Of a DNA stretch of 64,000 nt, positions 21,926-36,180 are shown piece after piece. This DNA comes from Pelecanus crispus (lineage: Eukaryota > Chordata > Aves > Pelecaniformes > Pelecanidae): the NCBI RefSeq assembly GCF_030463565.1, contig NC_134653.1:35215150-35279149 (forward strand). The letters run 5' to 3'. Position numbers and translations under genes: made by a program. How positions within the stretch are numbered: position 1 is the stretch's first letter; each line of letters begins with the position of its first letter. The notes beneath the pieces are model-generated. The model made no database searches. It was not told where the DNA came from and worked only from the letters and a program-made list of their open reading frames with translations.

Positions 21926-24423
21926 TTCTTCCCTATATGCATGGATGAAATGCAGATTCCTCATGTTGTATCTTAGGTATAACCTCTTGCTGCCCATACC
22001 GATGAATTCCATCTTATCTCAACTTTATCATCAACACATCACTGCAGAGATTATCTTCCTGAGTTTTTGGCTGGATTGTGTTGTGGCATGATCTACTTGT
22101 GGCTTGCCTTTACAACATGCCCCTTCTCCACCACTTCAAATACTTACAAGGCTCTTTGTGGATTTCATTACCTAAAATCTTTGACACACTAGCTAGTTGT
22201 CATATCCACAACTACTCCTTTTGATGTCACCTTTATCACTTAATTATTATTTTTCAGTTAAGCCCCTTTGCTTTTCTTTGTATTAGGTCTGTGTACAGGT
22301 GGAGCACCTTTTAAACATCTCTTAAGTAATTGCATTGTAATTCCTGTAATACCTTTTAAAATGTCTACTCTGCTGCGATCTCTGTACAAAAATAGCATTG
22401 GTTAAACACCTGGTGTAATATGATTGCTGCTTCTTGTGCTGACCACTGTCAGTGGCCAGATTCCATGTGTTTTTCCTGCCCATCGTCTTCCATAAACTCT
22501 CTGGAGAAAGAACCCCGGTTCTTTTGTATGTGTTGGGGCGTCGCAAAGTGGATTCTGATCCATCACCAAGGCTCCCTAGCATAACTGCAATGAAAACAGT
22601 ACATTATTATAATTATTTAGGGTAATTGTGTGACAACTGGCATTGTGTTTGGTAAGCTGGGTAATCAAATCTTCTGCTTCAGGATATCAGCTGATTGCCA
22701 CTTTGGTTGGGAAAGAATTATTGTATCACTTTTAAGCAGTCTTACAAAACTCGTCAGGTGCATTCTTTTCTTTTTGCCTCCCTCTAAAGCACTTGTTGTG
22801 TTTCTGAATCATAATCACACTCCATCACATTAAATGCTTTTTCAGAAGTGACAGCCTGTAATAGCTCTTCCCTATTGTCCCAACCTAGTCCCCATTCAAC
22901 TCCATGGCAGTTTTAAAAACGCTTTGAAAATCCCCCGCTTTGTCACCTGACTTTAATCCTGTTCATCTATATGGTAACAGACCCTTAGATATGATTCAAG
23001 TATAAACTATGAAAAATTGTAAAAATGCTCACAGCTGCATGAGTCTTAAGGTTTTGTTCCCTCTTGATTAAATATTTGGGGTTTTTGCTTAGCATTCATT
23101 AATGCCAAAAGAGCCTTTGATCTTTCTTCCACTGGGGCGTGGAATCTGCCTCTTGTTAGCCAGTACCAAGGCTAAACAGGTACTGAATTACTTTTGATTA
23201 CACAGCTAAACCTCTTTAACAAAAGAAAGATATTTTGTTTACTTATCTATATCTGCAGTAACAGTCAGGTGCATCAGAAGCTTGTGAAGAGACTGTACAA
23301 TGACAGCCTTCACCTACTTCATCAAAATGGGATGCCTTTTTTGTTTTTCAAGGTATAAACTTTTTACAGAGCATGGTCAATACAGCCTCTTAAGGTGGAA
23401 GGCTAGGCACTCTGAATAAAGAGCTCTATAGTCAAGGGAGAGCCACTAATTTACTACGAGCATAAAACAATTCAAGAAAACAACTAATAGGAAGTATTTC
23501 CTGCCTTTGTAGAGCCACAGATGGGAGCTGGAAGGCTCTGAGTCAAGCTCTATTGAAACAAGCTCTTTTTCAAGTGCTATAGATAGGAAATGCCTCTTTT
23601 TAATGGCTGCTTTAATAAGAGAAGGGGAAAATAGAAAAAAGAGCAGAGAAATATGAACAGGAAAGAAAGGAGAGTGAGAAAGGGAGCAAGAAACCAAAAC
23701 CAGGACCTGATCTGATTACCTTTACAGTTTTGCTCTGCATTTGTTCTTCAGCATGTATTTGACTCCTCTTTTTGAGGTGGTGGTTGCTGAGGGGAACCGC
23801 AGCACAAGACAGGTTTTTAAGGTTTTACACACAGTGCTACCGTGCTGTGTGTTGCAATGCATATGCCCCTTTGCTTAGACCTTACATTCTACGCGAAGGC
23901 CTTAGTCTCTCTCTGGCCCAATTCCTACATGTAAAATTGGGATGACCGTACTGTTCATCTTCATTGGAGGGAGACGGGGAGAATCACATTCATGAAAGGA
24001 TGTGCGGATCCTATTACTATGGTAATGGAGACCATATAAATACATAGAAGAGACAGAAAGCCTATTATATGGTAAGAAGTCGGCCATTCTAATCGTGAGT
24101 GTTAAAGGGTAGACAAAACTGTAGATGGGGTTTCAGACCCATTTTTAACTTGTTATACTAAGGAAATAAGGTTTATATATTCACAGCGTTTACTTGTTCC
24201 CTCCTTTTATTTCTGTTCACCCTATCAGCTAATTTCCACTGAACTTGAAAAAAGGGTGGAGATCTGAAGAACTTAAATTCCCACATGTTTCAGGAGTTCA
24301 GCAGTCAGAGAGTGGAAGGCAGGGAACGCTCTGCTCTCATACACTCAGTTTAGGCAGCCTGGTAGCGCAGGCGTATTTCACAGCCTAGCAGTACATACAT
24401 GCCAGTTGGTTAACCAGTGCAAA
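21926..24423. other. Intergenic, no gene seen
   Basis: AT-rich sequence with pyrimidine-rich stretches (about 21980-22290) that may be old LINE remnants but cannot be assigned. No supportable exon. Confidence 0.55.
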
Positions 24424-24490
24424 TCATAGAATCGTTTAGCTTGGAAAAAACCTTTAAGATCATCCAGTCCAACCAAATGTAGATCCCCGC
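24424..24490 (-). mobile_element. CR1 LINE 3'-end fragment, diverged
   Basis: Begins AATCATAGAATCG, followed by TTTAAGATCATCCAGTCCAA, the reverse complement of the CR1 3' end. It is much more diverged from the CR1 consensus than the copies at 6045 and 61852, and very short, so it is probably an older insertion. Confidence 0.85.
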
Positions 24491-27428
24491 CTGTCAAAGC
24501 TTTTCCTATTTCTTGCTCATCCAGGAGGGCAAACAAAGCTAGCTGGGGAAGGTGGGAGAAAGCTGTTGTGGGGAATCATAAAGGTAATGAGAGAAAATAG
24601 GGCGTATTATGGAAAAGGATTTAAGGCACGGCTCGGTTTGGTAGGGGGAGGACAACTGGAGGTATCGCAAGGGTTGAAGTTGGTTTTACCTAGAGATATT
24701 GTCCCTGGTGACGGAGGGAGGCAATATGGAGATAGGCATAGGGCTTGCTTTTTGTTCATTCTGGAAAAAAGGGGAAAACACAAGACAGAAAACTGTAAGT
24801 TTGGGGTTTTTTTGGTTTTGCCCTTTTTTTCCTATGAGAACATCAACATTGGAAGAAAAAAATCAAGAAGGATAACAAACAAAAAAGTAAGGGACAGATA
24901 TTGTCGATCTCTACAGTAATTTGGTAATTTATCTGTACTTTTCAATATTCAACAAATTCCAAGCTCTTATTAACTCTGAAGTCAGTATTGTTACCAAAGC
25001 GCAGCTGTTACAATGTAAACACACCTGTTGCTGTGTTAGCCTCACCATGGTCTAAATTAAAGAATTAGAAGAAGGAAACCCACAAAAATGGGGACATGGC
25101 CATTTTTTGTCCCTTTCACCTAAGTTATACATGAACTTCAAAGTCTAATTAAAACAATTTAAATACTAACGTGATTAAGCACATGCGATTTAATTTCATT
25201 TTTCCTTTAGTTAAAATGAGGTTATTAATGCTAAGAAATTCTATTAATTCAACCGCTGAGTTAACATCAGAAAAGGTTAGAAAATCCTAGAGCTACCATA
25301 ATATAGCCTATGAACTCTGAAGCTTTGCTTTTGAGCTAGCTCTCTCTTCATGCAATTCTGCTGGAGACAGAGGAGTTCCAGCTGGTTACAGGTAAAATAC
25401 GTTTCTGTTTGTGGAAGAAGCTGGATTATTAACCCCCACTCTCTGCACCGAGGCAGAACCGTCTCTGCTCAGCTACACATCTAGAGAGACAACTGCGAGC
25501 AAGCAAGCCACAAGTACACTGAAGAGAAATGTATTTGAACCCTACCTCCTCCTGCTGCCCAGGAAGAGAAGCTGCACATCTGGGTTATGCCTGAGAGGAG
25601 GGAGATTCAGTTGCCGCGTGTGTTTGGAGGGGAGGGGAGTCTGGAGATGGAGCCAGACGGTAAAAGACAGAGGCTCAAAATGGCTCTGTTTGTATGGATT
25701 GTATAACCAGCTTCTGGTCCTTATTGGCAAACATCGCTTTAAACTGGTTTGATTAATCTCTTTCCTAAATCGTTCTAATAATAGTCAGCAAGTTACATAT
25801 TAAGGTATGTGTGATATACCTGCCAAAACAGTCCTTGCTGTCATGCACGAACATGTATTTCACACATGCAGCCGGGGTGAAAGAATAAGCGAATGGACCC
25901 TTCTGAGAGCAGAGGTTCAAAAGGTTTTCTGCTTGTAACACTGTAAAGTACTCAGAAAGTAATTAATGACTTACGGACTCTGGTGCAGGAAGTCTGAGGT
26001 CCCAGGGGGATTAATCTGAGGTTTTCTGATCGTACCCTGAAACCGGGACAGGACTGTTCTCTCCTTGCAAAATATTCTGAAAGTACCGAGTGCCTGTCCA
26101 GTCCATCCCACTTCAAATATGAATCAGATGCTTTTCAGATATATGAGCTCTAAGGATTAAGTGTTCCTTTGTCCAAAATAATTTAGCACAGAGAAGTGAT
26201 ACCAATGGAGACATACGTCTCTTTCCAACCCGCCCTGCATTGCTTGTCAGCATTTTCACACTCGGCAGTTACGATGCCAGGAATGATTAATATTTGGGTT
26301 TATTTATTCCTGTATTGTTTGTGCTACATAGAGGCTTACTGTGTCACAGACAGAATAAATGAAATCGGCCTGTATGGGATGATTAGCCTATACAATTAAA
26401 GCCACTCAAGAAGCTGAGATCATCCATTCTGACACAGCCACTCTGTCTCACACACACGCACTTACACAGAGAAAAGGATCTTTAGCTTACCGGGGAACAA
26501 AGCTTAGTATCACATCCAGCAAGCCCCATTCAAAATCCAAGAAGAGGATGCTATCTAAATTCCTGAGAGTTTCAAGCTAGGTTGTTGGATGCTATGGATG
26601 CAAAAAGCCCTTTGATGATACAGTCACTCGATTGAGGGGAAGGGAACAACAGCTCTTGAGTTACTTGCAAGTTCTTCAAACAAGGCTTTCTTTTTTTGCC
26701 TCTGCAGACTGTTAGCCTGTGGTTCATGTCCTGTTAGAACAGGTTGAAGAAATTCTCATTCCTGCTTATTCTTGGCCCCTTTTTTCTTTTCTTCTGAATC
26801 AATGCTTTATTTTGGTTGTGTCCCAAAGCGGAACTGTGACATTTTCTGGTTTAAAAATAGTAACTGAGGAAAAAGTAGAAACGAGGTTCTTTTTTTTTTG
26901 TTGGTTTTGCTTTCAAAACTGATACAAGGCCTGGTAGAGAGCACAACCACCCAAACACTGAATCAGCAAAATGCAACAGATGGTAATCTGTGACGAACAC
27001 GCAGAAATGAGCGGCTGTTAGGAGGGAAACCAGGAGTCTCTTTTGCTGGACTTGTGGCCAGTGGAATAGTGATGCGGACTCATGCATGGCCTTATACTGC
27101 CATGTTGGTGACTCGTCCCCTTTAGGCTACTTTGGTACACTAGAATTTTTAGCTAACAATTTTAAGAGTTGTTTCAACGGGCCATTACCATTGTTACCCT
27201 CTGCTACGGTGAGTAGCTGTGAACAATACACCAATAATTCAGGAGCAAGAATCTTAAGGAAATAAAAAGGTTGAGGATAGGGGTTGTAGAAGGGCAAGTG
27301 AGGAAGTAGGTGACCTCTGCCAAAATAAAGGGCAGCAGGGTCATGGATCTGAAATAAAGTGAGTAAACAAAATAGCTTTCATTCAAGTTTTAGATACATT
27401 TACCTTCCCCTTTCTCTGCACAGTTACA

Positions 27429-27452
27429 GATATATAGATATAGATATAGATA
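27429..27452 (+). repeat. (GATATA)n microsatellite
   Basis: A short run of GATATA units in an AT-rich context. Confidence 0.8.
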
Positions 27453-28429
27453 AATTTAGCTCTCCTGCTGCCGTTCATATTGTAGCAGTACCTCTGAGTT
27501 TCAGTTCTGGCTCAAGACATCTGTGTGCTAACATAGACCAAAAAGACTGTCCCTGTCCTAAATAACTTTTTCTAACTAGTACAATATGGTATTAGCAGGG
27601 CTTTGCAGCTACAAGAATCAGCTGTAAAAGGATGTTAAATCTAGGCCACTGCAAAAGAATCTAGTGAAATAAGGGGAGGGACGGAAAAGGAAGGAAAGAA
27701 AGTGAAACAGTAAAGATTATCACTGGGAAAATATGTCCCACTTTTGAGGGTTTTTTTCCCATGTACTCCATTCAGAAAAGGGCACAGGTGAAGACGAAAG
27801 GGAAATACTATAAATCACATCACAAAAAAGGCAACATGACAACGTGAAAAAAACAGCCAAATGGTTTGTGAGACAATCACTGTAGCAATACTGGGAGACG
27901 TCAGCACTCCAGGATAAGTGTTCATTTAGAGGAGACTATAATTGAAGGCAGATTTTGTCCTGCCTGACAGAGGAAATAAAGTGAGTTTACCAAAACCTGC
28001 TGTCCTACACACTGATGGAAGGACAAAACAAAATCTAGCACCAAGAGTCCCCGATGTTTGAAAATTACTGAAAGTGTAATGATAAGAGCAAATGTTGAGG
28101 AACGCCTAAACAGTTTGACTGAGGGGTGTGATAGATCTCATTATGCAATGGTAGGTAATGACTTAATCCAAGCATGCTTTGAAACCAATTACAGATCTGT
28201 TTCTTTGACTGGAGCCCTAAAAGATCTCATGGAAAATCCCAAGCGCAAATTTTAGAGCGATGCAAAAGTTTTGCTTGCACGGCTAGGTCAGGTAGAGCAA
28301 CGTACTGGCTAATGTAATTTTTTCTAGGTTAGAACACATTCAAGGAGATAGTGTAATATACAATGGTAATGATATGTATCGTCTAAGGGATTAGAAAGAT
28401 AATTAGGACAAGATTGAAACACTGACTGC

Positions 28430-28633
28430 CAGATGACATGCCTGCCCAGGAGCCAGTCCGTCACAAAGCTTTATGACAGGGTAATGCTGACCCGGTGGAT
28501 CGCTGTTTGCAGTCGCACTGTAGTAACAGTACCACCACAGGGGCTGACGCCGAGTTGGCCCTGTCGCTGAGCCGAGTTGCTGAATTCCCTCATTGCGCAA
28601 GAGGCTATCATCTGGATCAGTCATTGCATATGG
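28430..28633 (-). other. Candidate exon of unknown transcript
   Basis: On the minus strand a polypyrimidine tract plus CAG (ATTTTTATTTTACAG, ending at 28634) is followed by about 200 bases. These keep one frame open down to 28403, with clearly more CpG and GC than the flanks. The frame enters the putative exon in phase 0 and reads PYAMTDPDDSLL and onward. I recognise no family. No strong matching donor (GTRAGT) is visible; the best option is a weak GTCAGC near 28490. It could be a coding or lncRNA exon, an old transposon piece or chance. Confidence 0.25.
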
Positions 28634-29951
28634 CTGTAAAATAAAAATATTCATTATTTTTCTAGCTCAGATCCAGCTCCTGTCTGCTGGGAAAACTCAG
28701 TGCAGCTTAATTAAGTGAGTGGGGTGGTATCAGTAAGGAACTGAACTTCTCATAATTTAGTTGAAGCAGTATATTTATATTCACCAGATTTTACTGGTCC
28801 ATCACTAGGAACTGGAGTTTCCAGGTGACCTAAAGGAGAAGTTGTTAGCCCAAAAGCACGTCCGTATTTTTCCTCCAGCTGTTTCTAATACTCTAATAGT
28901 ATTAGATACTACCTCTTCCCATGGACCAGGTCTCTCCACACACTGTGAGGACACTGCAGAGCTCTATTGCTATTGCATCGAGTGCAAGCAGATGCTGGTG
29001 TAAGTTATTAACTGTCACTTTCAATTCAACCTGACAAGAATGAGTTAATGGAGGAGCTCCATTACAATGGTAGACAGGAAAATAAAAGCCACGCTGAATC
29101 TGCTTTTCTTGTCTTCCTTGTTTTCAGAGACAGTGCTACTGGCATAACACAGAATGCCCTGTTCATTCATTTGCTGCTAATGCTTCTCCCTTTGGGGGTG
29201 AGACACAGCTACTTCATGGATATAGAGTAACTTATTCAACCACAAAGAGAAATCTCTTCCTTCCTTTAAACTGTTCTCAGACTACCAAAGCAGCTACTGA
29301 TGCTGACCTACATATTGCTGGCTACTTTTCTCACTAATAGCAATTGAAAAATGGAGATAACAATCTTGTTTTTTCAAGTACATAAGATCTTATTGCTTTC
29401 ATTCTTGTTTCTGTTATATTTGCCAACTAAAACTACGGGGTATATTGTACTGGGTGAGTCTACGCCAGAGAATTTTAGAAAATGCTTGACCTGGGGTATG
29501 ATCTCTGTATTTATAGTTATAAATACAAATGAGTAGGCTTAATAAGCCAGACAGAGAGCAAAGGACAAAGCTGGTCTTCAGTTTCACCAGTGGAAATGTG
29601 GAATTCTTGCATTCAGACCAAGGACTTCCCTATGCAATGGAATAACTAAGAGAAGGCTTTTGCCTACTAGTTAAGCTTGGATGAATTCAGAGATTTTTGT
29701 TGTTATTTTGCTGTGCTGATCTTAAATCACATAGACCCATGTCAGATGATATGCATGGCTCCTCTCTGATACCTTTCCAAAATTCAGTCACAGATTGTAC
29801 TGTAAAGCATTTGAGGAGTGGCTGTGTCTTAGACCACTGTCCTGCAGAAGTGCCTGCATATATTATATATTTAAGATTTAAATAGTTCTTCAAGAGACTT
29901 GAGAGAAAATTCATACATGTTTAAGGTTGAGTATCTGTGCAAGAATTTGGA

Positions 29952-29967
29952 GTGTGTGTGTGTGTGT
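29952..29967 (+). repeat. (GT)8 microsatellite
   Basis: Eight perfect GT units. Confidence 0.9.
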
Positions 29968-31792
29968 ATTAGTTGTCATATGCATGTTTTTCTTCTGCAC
30001 CTGTGGGATTTTGTGTTGTAAAGCCAGGGTTTGGACAGTCAACATTTCTACAGGTACTTAGATTTAACTACAGTTGCAGTATGGCAAATGGCATAGCAAT
30101 ATAGCACAAGAATGAGTATGTTTTGTTTTGGAAGTTTTCTTCACGCCTCTTACTCCCAATATTTCTTCTGAAAGCTAATTTCTTCAATGGCAGCTACTTT
30201 GACAAAAGTGCTAGCGAAGTGTTGGGAACACATGCCTAGGCACTAGCCAGGATCAAATACAACACGTTTCCTCATCATCATGCTCTGTGTCCTGTATGTT
30301 GTAAGAATAGTCGCCAATCCCCAATCTTCCTCCATTGCTACAATGTTGGAGCACCTTGACACCAGCTTTTCTTTTCTCATAGCTAACCGATCAAGAAAAA
30401 TCCTCAGAAGCTCACCATCCTCTTTGACTTTTTTCTTGATACTGTCTTGTATTTTTAGCTGACATCCATAAAGATAAGGCATTTATGTCTTTAAGCCTTT
30501 CTGCTAATCTTTATGAAGAAGTTACACCCATGCACAACGTCTGCTGAGCCATTAAGTCAGCATCATGCACAGTGTTACAAGTACCACCTACACCAGTTGC
30601 TGCAGGAGGTTCTTAAATTTCAAAGACCGTCTGACAGGACTTCTTAACAACTGCCCTTCAATTTCCAGCTAAAACTCATTTTCATCTTGCAGTTCATTCC
30701 GAGACTCAGCCCACTGGAGGTTTTTTACTGGGGCAATGTGCATTCAAAAACCTGAAAATGCATGAATTCTTTTGAAAGTAGCAACACCCCTCATCCCCTG
30801 TAGAAGTAAGTAGATACAGATTCAAAGCTATGTGCTTTTTAAACTCTCTTTAGTCCCATTTTTTCCTTCCAAGTTGCCCTTGATTTTGCCTCTTTGTTGC
30901 TGATTCCTCCCCTCTCCCTTTAGTACTGTCCCTGATTTATATGTAAGTGCTGAGTGCATCTGATCAAAACATGGCAAAGTTGCTGGTTCAGCACTCGCAG
31001 CAGGGGATGGGAGAAATGGGCTATGTCTAATCCTACTTTGCAATCGCTGTCACAATGCTGTGACGCTGCCAGTTGGCAAGTAGGAGCAACAGCGGAATGT
31101 GGAGGAGATAATGACAGGTGCTCATAGCGCATCTAGGACAGCACGTGCTGGAAAACAAGTTTTTTAACTAGCCTGCTTAGACTTTAAAATAAAAAGCACA
31201 TTGGTTTCAAACAACAACCTGCCATCACAGAGTGTGCAAGATATTGCAAGTGGCTGGAAAACTGAGCAGGCTCCAGAGCAGTGTCTGGGTATGTGATTGT
31301 ACTAAATTATATCTATATTCAGTGCTGCTTAGAATGAAGTAGCTCTAAGAAGCTCAGCTAGGTAGGGTGGTGGTTTTTTTTTTTAACTTCAGCCTAAGAA
31401 AATTTTGTGGGAGGAGTCACTTTGGAAAGGTGGGAAAGCCTTTACCCTCAGGTTGCCTCAGTAAGAAGCTCCCGCTGTGATACTTGAAAGCCCAATAGAC
31501 ATGTCTGAATTTATAATACACTCTTGAAGTATTCATTCATAATCCTGTAGGGATTTTCAAAGCCACAAAGAGGATGTATTTCTTTTAACTGGCTACAAGG
31601 AAAATATTAGTTCCTGCTGTAATAAACAAATAGTCTGTTTTGGTGCAAGAGAAAAAATTTGAAGAGTCAGAGCAAAGAAAGGGGAACAGTTCTGGCACTC
31701 TTGGAAGTTTCTGTTTTTCTAAAATGTGTGATACCCCATGAACTACTTCTATCTTCTCCTCATTCTTTGCTCCATGAAACTTCAGTTATAAC

Positions 31793-31835
31793 CTGATGCT
31801 CCACCAGTGTAAATCGAAGTCACTGTATTCATATC
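31793..31835. mobile_element. Possible ancient palindromic DNA-transposon remnant
   Basis: CTCCACCAGTGTAAATCGAAGTCACT-like wording resembles the inner part of old amniote palindromic transposon families (GTGTAAATC...GAAGTCA). It is short and diverged, so the assignment is weak. Confidence 0.3.
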
Positions 31836-34800
31836 CAGTAAAATCTTCAGCTAGATTACTGTACAATTAAAAGAAACAGAATACTAAGTCATAAAAGAAA
31901 TAGAAGGGGGGGCTGGTTTTCCCTTGGATCATTTGTGCCCCCCCAATCTCCAGGCATATCACCAGAGAGGATATGTGGCATTGCACCTCTGCTTCATGCA
32001 GCCACTTCCCTCTGCTTCCGCAGCTTTGCACGGGCTTGTGCAGGCAAAGTAATTACGGTCAGCAAACACAGGCCTGCAAGAAGGTGGGCCAAAACGGTGA
32101 TGCGCAGAGGCTGGGAGCAGCAGATTTCTTATACAATGGGATTCTGTTGCCATAAGATTGCAACTGGTTTTGTGTTCCTGAAAGAAAAAAAAAAAAATTA
32201 GCCATTTCTAATCACACTGTCAATTCCTAGCCCGCGTCAGCAAAGTACTCCTGCAGACTTCTCCCTCTTTTGCAGCGTGCTGGGACAAGCCCTAATATAC
32301 ATCATGGACGTTGGAATTTAAGTAGTATGTATCCTTTGTGCTTCATGTGCATGTGAAGTGAATTTCATAAATGAGTGCAGTCCCTTGCTAGAAGGTGCGG
32401 TGGCTGCAAACTCGACGCTGCTAATGCTGAAATCGCCTGTATGTGGGACCTTACCCTTCTGACTGTTGCCCCCACGCCTTCAACAGCCCTGCAGTGGAAG
32501 TGAGATGTAAGAAAATGTGCTTTTAGCGAACAAAAGCCTACACCTTTTCCACCAACTCATACCATCATTCTGAAGGAAGGGGCCTCTGCCATTCATATTG
32601 ATTTTGATTTCTTTGTAAGTAATGTGATTTGCTTTTAGAAATAGAGAAGGAGCCAAATTTAAATTTGTTATTCTCACTTCTCTTATTTATCTATTACAGA
32701 TCATTTCATATGCTTCTTAATCTATACTTTAGATAAGGCATGACAGCTATTTAAGTTTAGCCAGCCATAGCTACCCAGGATAGGAAATGAGAAAGAACAG
32801 CTTATCTAAGTGAAGCTACAAGGAAGCCTTAAGCAGGCGCAGTGTAAGTTCATCCATTTTCATGAAGAGAATCCAAAAAGATTCACTCAGAAGAGAGTGT
32901 GCAGCACCTCTGTCTCTACCGAAAGTGCCAACGAATCCTCTGATGACCATGTGTGATCAGGACCAAGTTGAACTTGTTATGTCACCACATTTCCTGTAGC
33001 ACAAGTTGGTTTTGCTAGAAGTCTGTTAATCCAGTATGGAGTCAATCCAGCTTTGTTAAGCTTGTGAAATCAGAGCCCGAGGTGGAATAGATGCAGATCA
33101 TACTATTTGCCCACTTCAGAGATCCTTCACAAGATACCTATCTAAGAGAAGATACTGGAGAGAGAATTAACCTACTTGAATAACTAGTGGTTTTAACTGC
33201 TCTGAATTACAAAAGGTTTCCCTAAAGATAGGAACTCAAGTTTCCCTGGATGACCATGCTTTAATTATACACCAGTACAGGGACAACATTCTTATTGTCG
33301 TGTTGTAATTTCACATTCTGTCAGGTTTAATGAATTAACATGCACTGCTGCCCAGTGTGAGGGCTTACAAACAAATATATTGTAGTCACCAAAATAAATG
33401 TGACTTTATAAAAGCTTGGGGCGGCAGAGGGGAAATTGGTGGACTAAGCTGAGCACTAAGACTCCTTATCAGCAGAGGACAAGGTTTGTTAAATTGACAG
33501 TAAATAAAAAAGCACCCAGAAACCAGGTAAACGGCTGAACTGCAGACTGCAATGTAAGCACTTCAAATTCACCAAGGCAAATTCACTTTGCCATCTGAAC
33601 CTCCCGTCGCCCGATCTTCTCTTACCTTATTTAGAAGCTGAGTAACAGCAGGGTCTTATCTTGGGTAGTCACTCTCAGCTCAGCTGGGGAACAGTATACT
33701 GGAAGCAGCATTTTCCTCTATAAACACATTAATTGGAGCCCATTTTCCTCACTCTACATGTGCATAACTTGCAACACTAATGGGAGCTGTGCAGGCTTGT
33801 CAGTTTGCTGGAAATATCCTTTCTTGGGGTCAGCTCAAGCTCAGCTGTCTTTCATTATGTACACATTCATCAACTTTAAACAATTCATGTTTCTCCTTGA
33901 AAATAATTTTCTTACTTCTCCTGTAGTAATACAGGGATTGAGATGAAACCCGGTATGTCAGGTCCAGATTCAAAACGTCATCGCTGCTTGTTACAAAAGA
34001 CAGAACAAGGCACTTGGCTGCTGAGTGATGCTCATATTTGCAGCACTGACCTTTATGAATTAGAACGGTCAACGAGGAAACTAAGATTTAGGTTAGAAGA
34101 TATTAGAATTAGTAGATATTGTTTGTACTGCAGAAATCGGTCTGTTTGTAATGACTTTATAAACTAATGTATTTAAACTTCATTCTGGATTTTACAGTAT
34201 ATTTGGACCACTAGCAGGTTGAAAGGTTGCGTGAAAATACATATACAGGAAACCTACAGCAAAATATACTGGCGTTTATTCTGCTGCAGATTTTGCTTCC
34301 AAGCCCCATTGAAAGAGAAGTTGGTTGTTATATAGAGTCCAAGCCAAGCCTGCATATGTCAACCTGGCTTTATTTTAGGAGATACATAGACATTTTACAG
34401 ATGCAAATTTCACCCTGAGAAATAGAACTTGGCCTGTTTTTCTACTCTTTATAAACTGGCACCTTTCCTGAAATCCCAGACATTTAAACCGTTTCTTAAC
34501 TTCCTAGAGTGCAACAGTTACCAGTAAGCTGCCCTTGTTTGTGAGCAACTTCAATATTCATGCATGCTCCATGTAGTAATTGTCTATCTTAGTGAACTTA
34601 AGTCCACATTTAAAGCCCTTAATATGAATTCCGCTATTAAACCTTTGGTAGGAAGTCTTTTTTTCGCTCTCCTTTAAACTCCTTTGGATTAAAATAATTA
34701 CTTTTGTTTAATATGTGATCAGAGACTCACCTGACCTGTCTCTGCAAAAGATTTGACAACGCCCAGGTCAGTATTTTCCCTAGTAGGAAAGCTCTTTGTA

Positions 34801-36084
34801 CGGCTCACCATGGGAAGCTGCTGAAAAACCGTGCTTCAGCTAATAACCAGATTAGTTTTTCCATTTGCCAATTACAACTTCCGTGGTGCTTGAATGGTGG
34901 AGGAAATTACTGCAAGCAGAAAATGAGCAAAGCAGAAAGGATGGACACTTCAAAAGACAAAGATTTTCCTTGTCACAATTATATTGCCATGAGCTGAGCA
35001 GACCCCACTGATAATGTGGGGAAATATCTTTTGGGGATGTTAGAGCCAGATTACAAAGTTAAGTGAAAGCAAACTGGAATCCTGACTTCAATTTGAAAGA
35101 AAAAAATTGTCTTTAGATGCATACATGCGGTGGCCACAGATGTACATAAAAGCTGCAGATATGCCTCCAGGAATATAACTTCGTCTGTGGATTCAAAGGC
35201 TTGCATCATAGGCAGAGCTGGTATTGCAAGCTATTATTAAAGGTGACCAACACTAGCCATAATATGATCCTGTGCTAAGAAATCTGATAAGATTTACTTT
35301 GAAACACTCTAGACACTTTATTTGGAGTGAGGACTTGAAATTTGGCAGGAGGATGTTCTTAGCATTGTGTATGCGCTTTTTGCTTTTTCTTTGAAAACTC
35401 ACATTAAGTTATCGAAGATAAAAGCACTGGAGCTATTGCAGTTCACACACATGCAGCAGCAACTTGCTGGAGTTTATCATCCAAAGCCTCTAAAGATTTA
35501 TGAGCAGTATGAATACCTGAATCTCTCACCGAGTCTGGGTTTGATTGAACTATCCTTTCACCTGCTCCATCCCTGAGACTGACTGGACAAAGAGAATACT
35601 GAAAACTAGAGAGGGAAGTAGGTACCGAGTGTCAGGAGAAAGCAGAAGTGTCAAGGTGCAAGGCAGACATGAAGACCCTGGAGAATTCTAATTGCATAAA
35701 GATCTTGATAAGACTGGAATTATCAGGATAAGGAGACTGGCTTTTGGAGCCAGTGGGACCAAGAATTGAAGAAGAACTCATGAAGAATTTAAAGGGTGTT
35801 TAATCACAAGCTTGCAGAAAGAGGGAAGCTGGTTTCTTAGTTAAGGAAGCTGTCCTGTGGAACTGAATTCAACCGCAGAATGTAATGCCAGTGCAAACAT
35901 TTAAACCATGTTTTTCAGAAAAGGTAATTAATTTATGTTGTCCCCAGTCCATATCTAACCAGAGACTCCTAAATCTGATTTGCAGAAGTGCAGAGCAATT
36001 TACACTTTATAATAAAAACTACTCTGAAAAAAATCAGGCCTTCCATGTCTCAAAGCTTAAATTAATGAATACTTCCAGACTTAA

Positions 36085-36180
36085 TATCTCTGTGCAATTC
36101 TCCATCTGTTAAAAAGGATAATATTCTCTCATCTCAACGACATGCTGTAAAACTAATTCATCCTCTGTATTGAATGACAA
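36085..36180 (+). mobile_element. Possible MIR SINE remnant
   Basis: CTCTGTGCAATTCTCCATCTGTTAAAAAGGATAATATT-type sequence follows the MIR order (CTCTGTGCCTCAGTTTC, CATCTGTAAAATGGGGATAATA). The second half is too diverged to follow. MIRs are ancient and immobile. Confidence 0.5.

Noticed and set aside
29100..29130. Acceptor-like motif ending in TTTTCAG near 29128
   Set aside because: Acceptor-like motifs are frequent in AT-rich DNA. Here no base-composition change or long frame follows, unlike at 28.6 and 58.07 kb.
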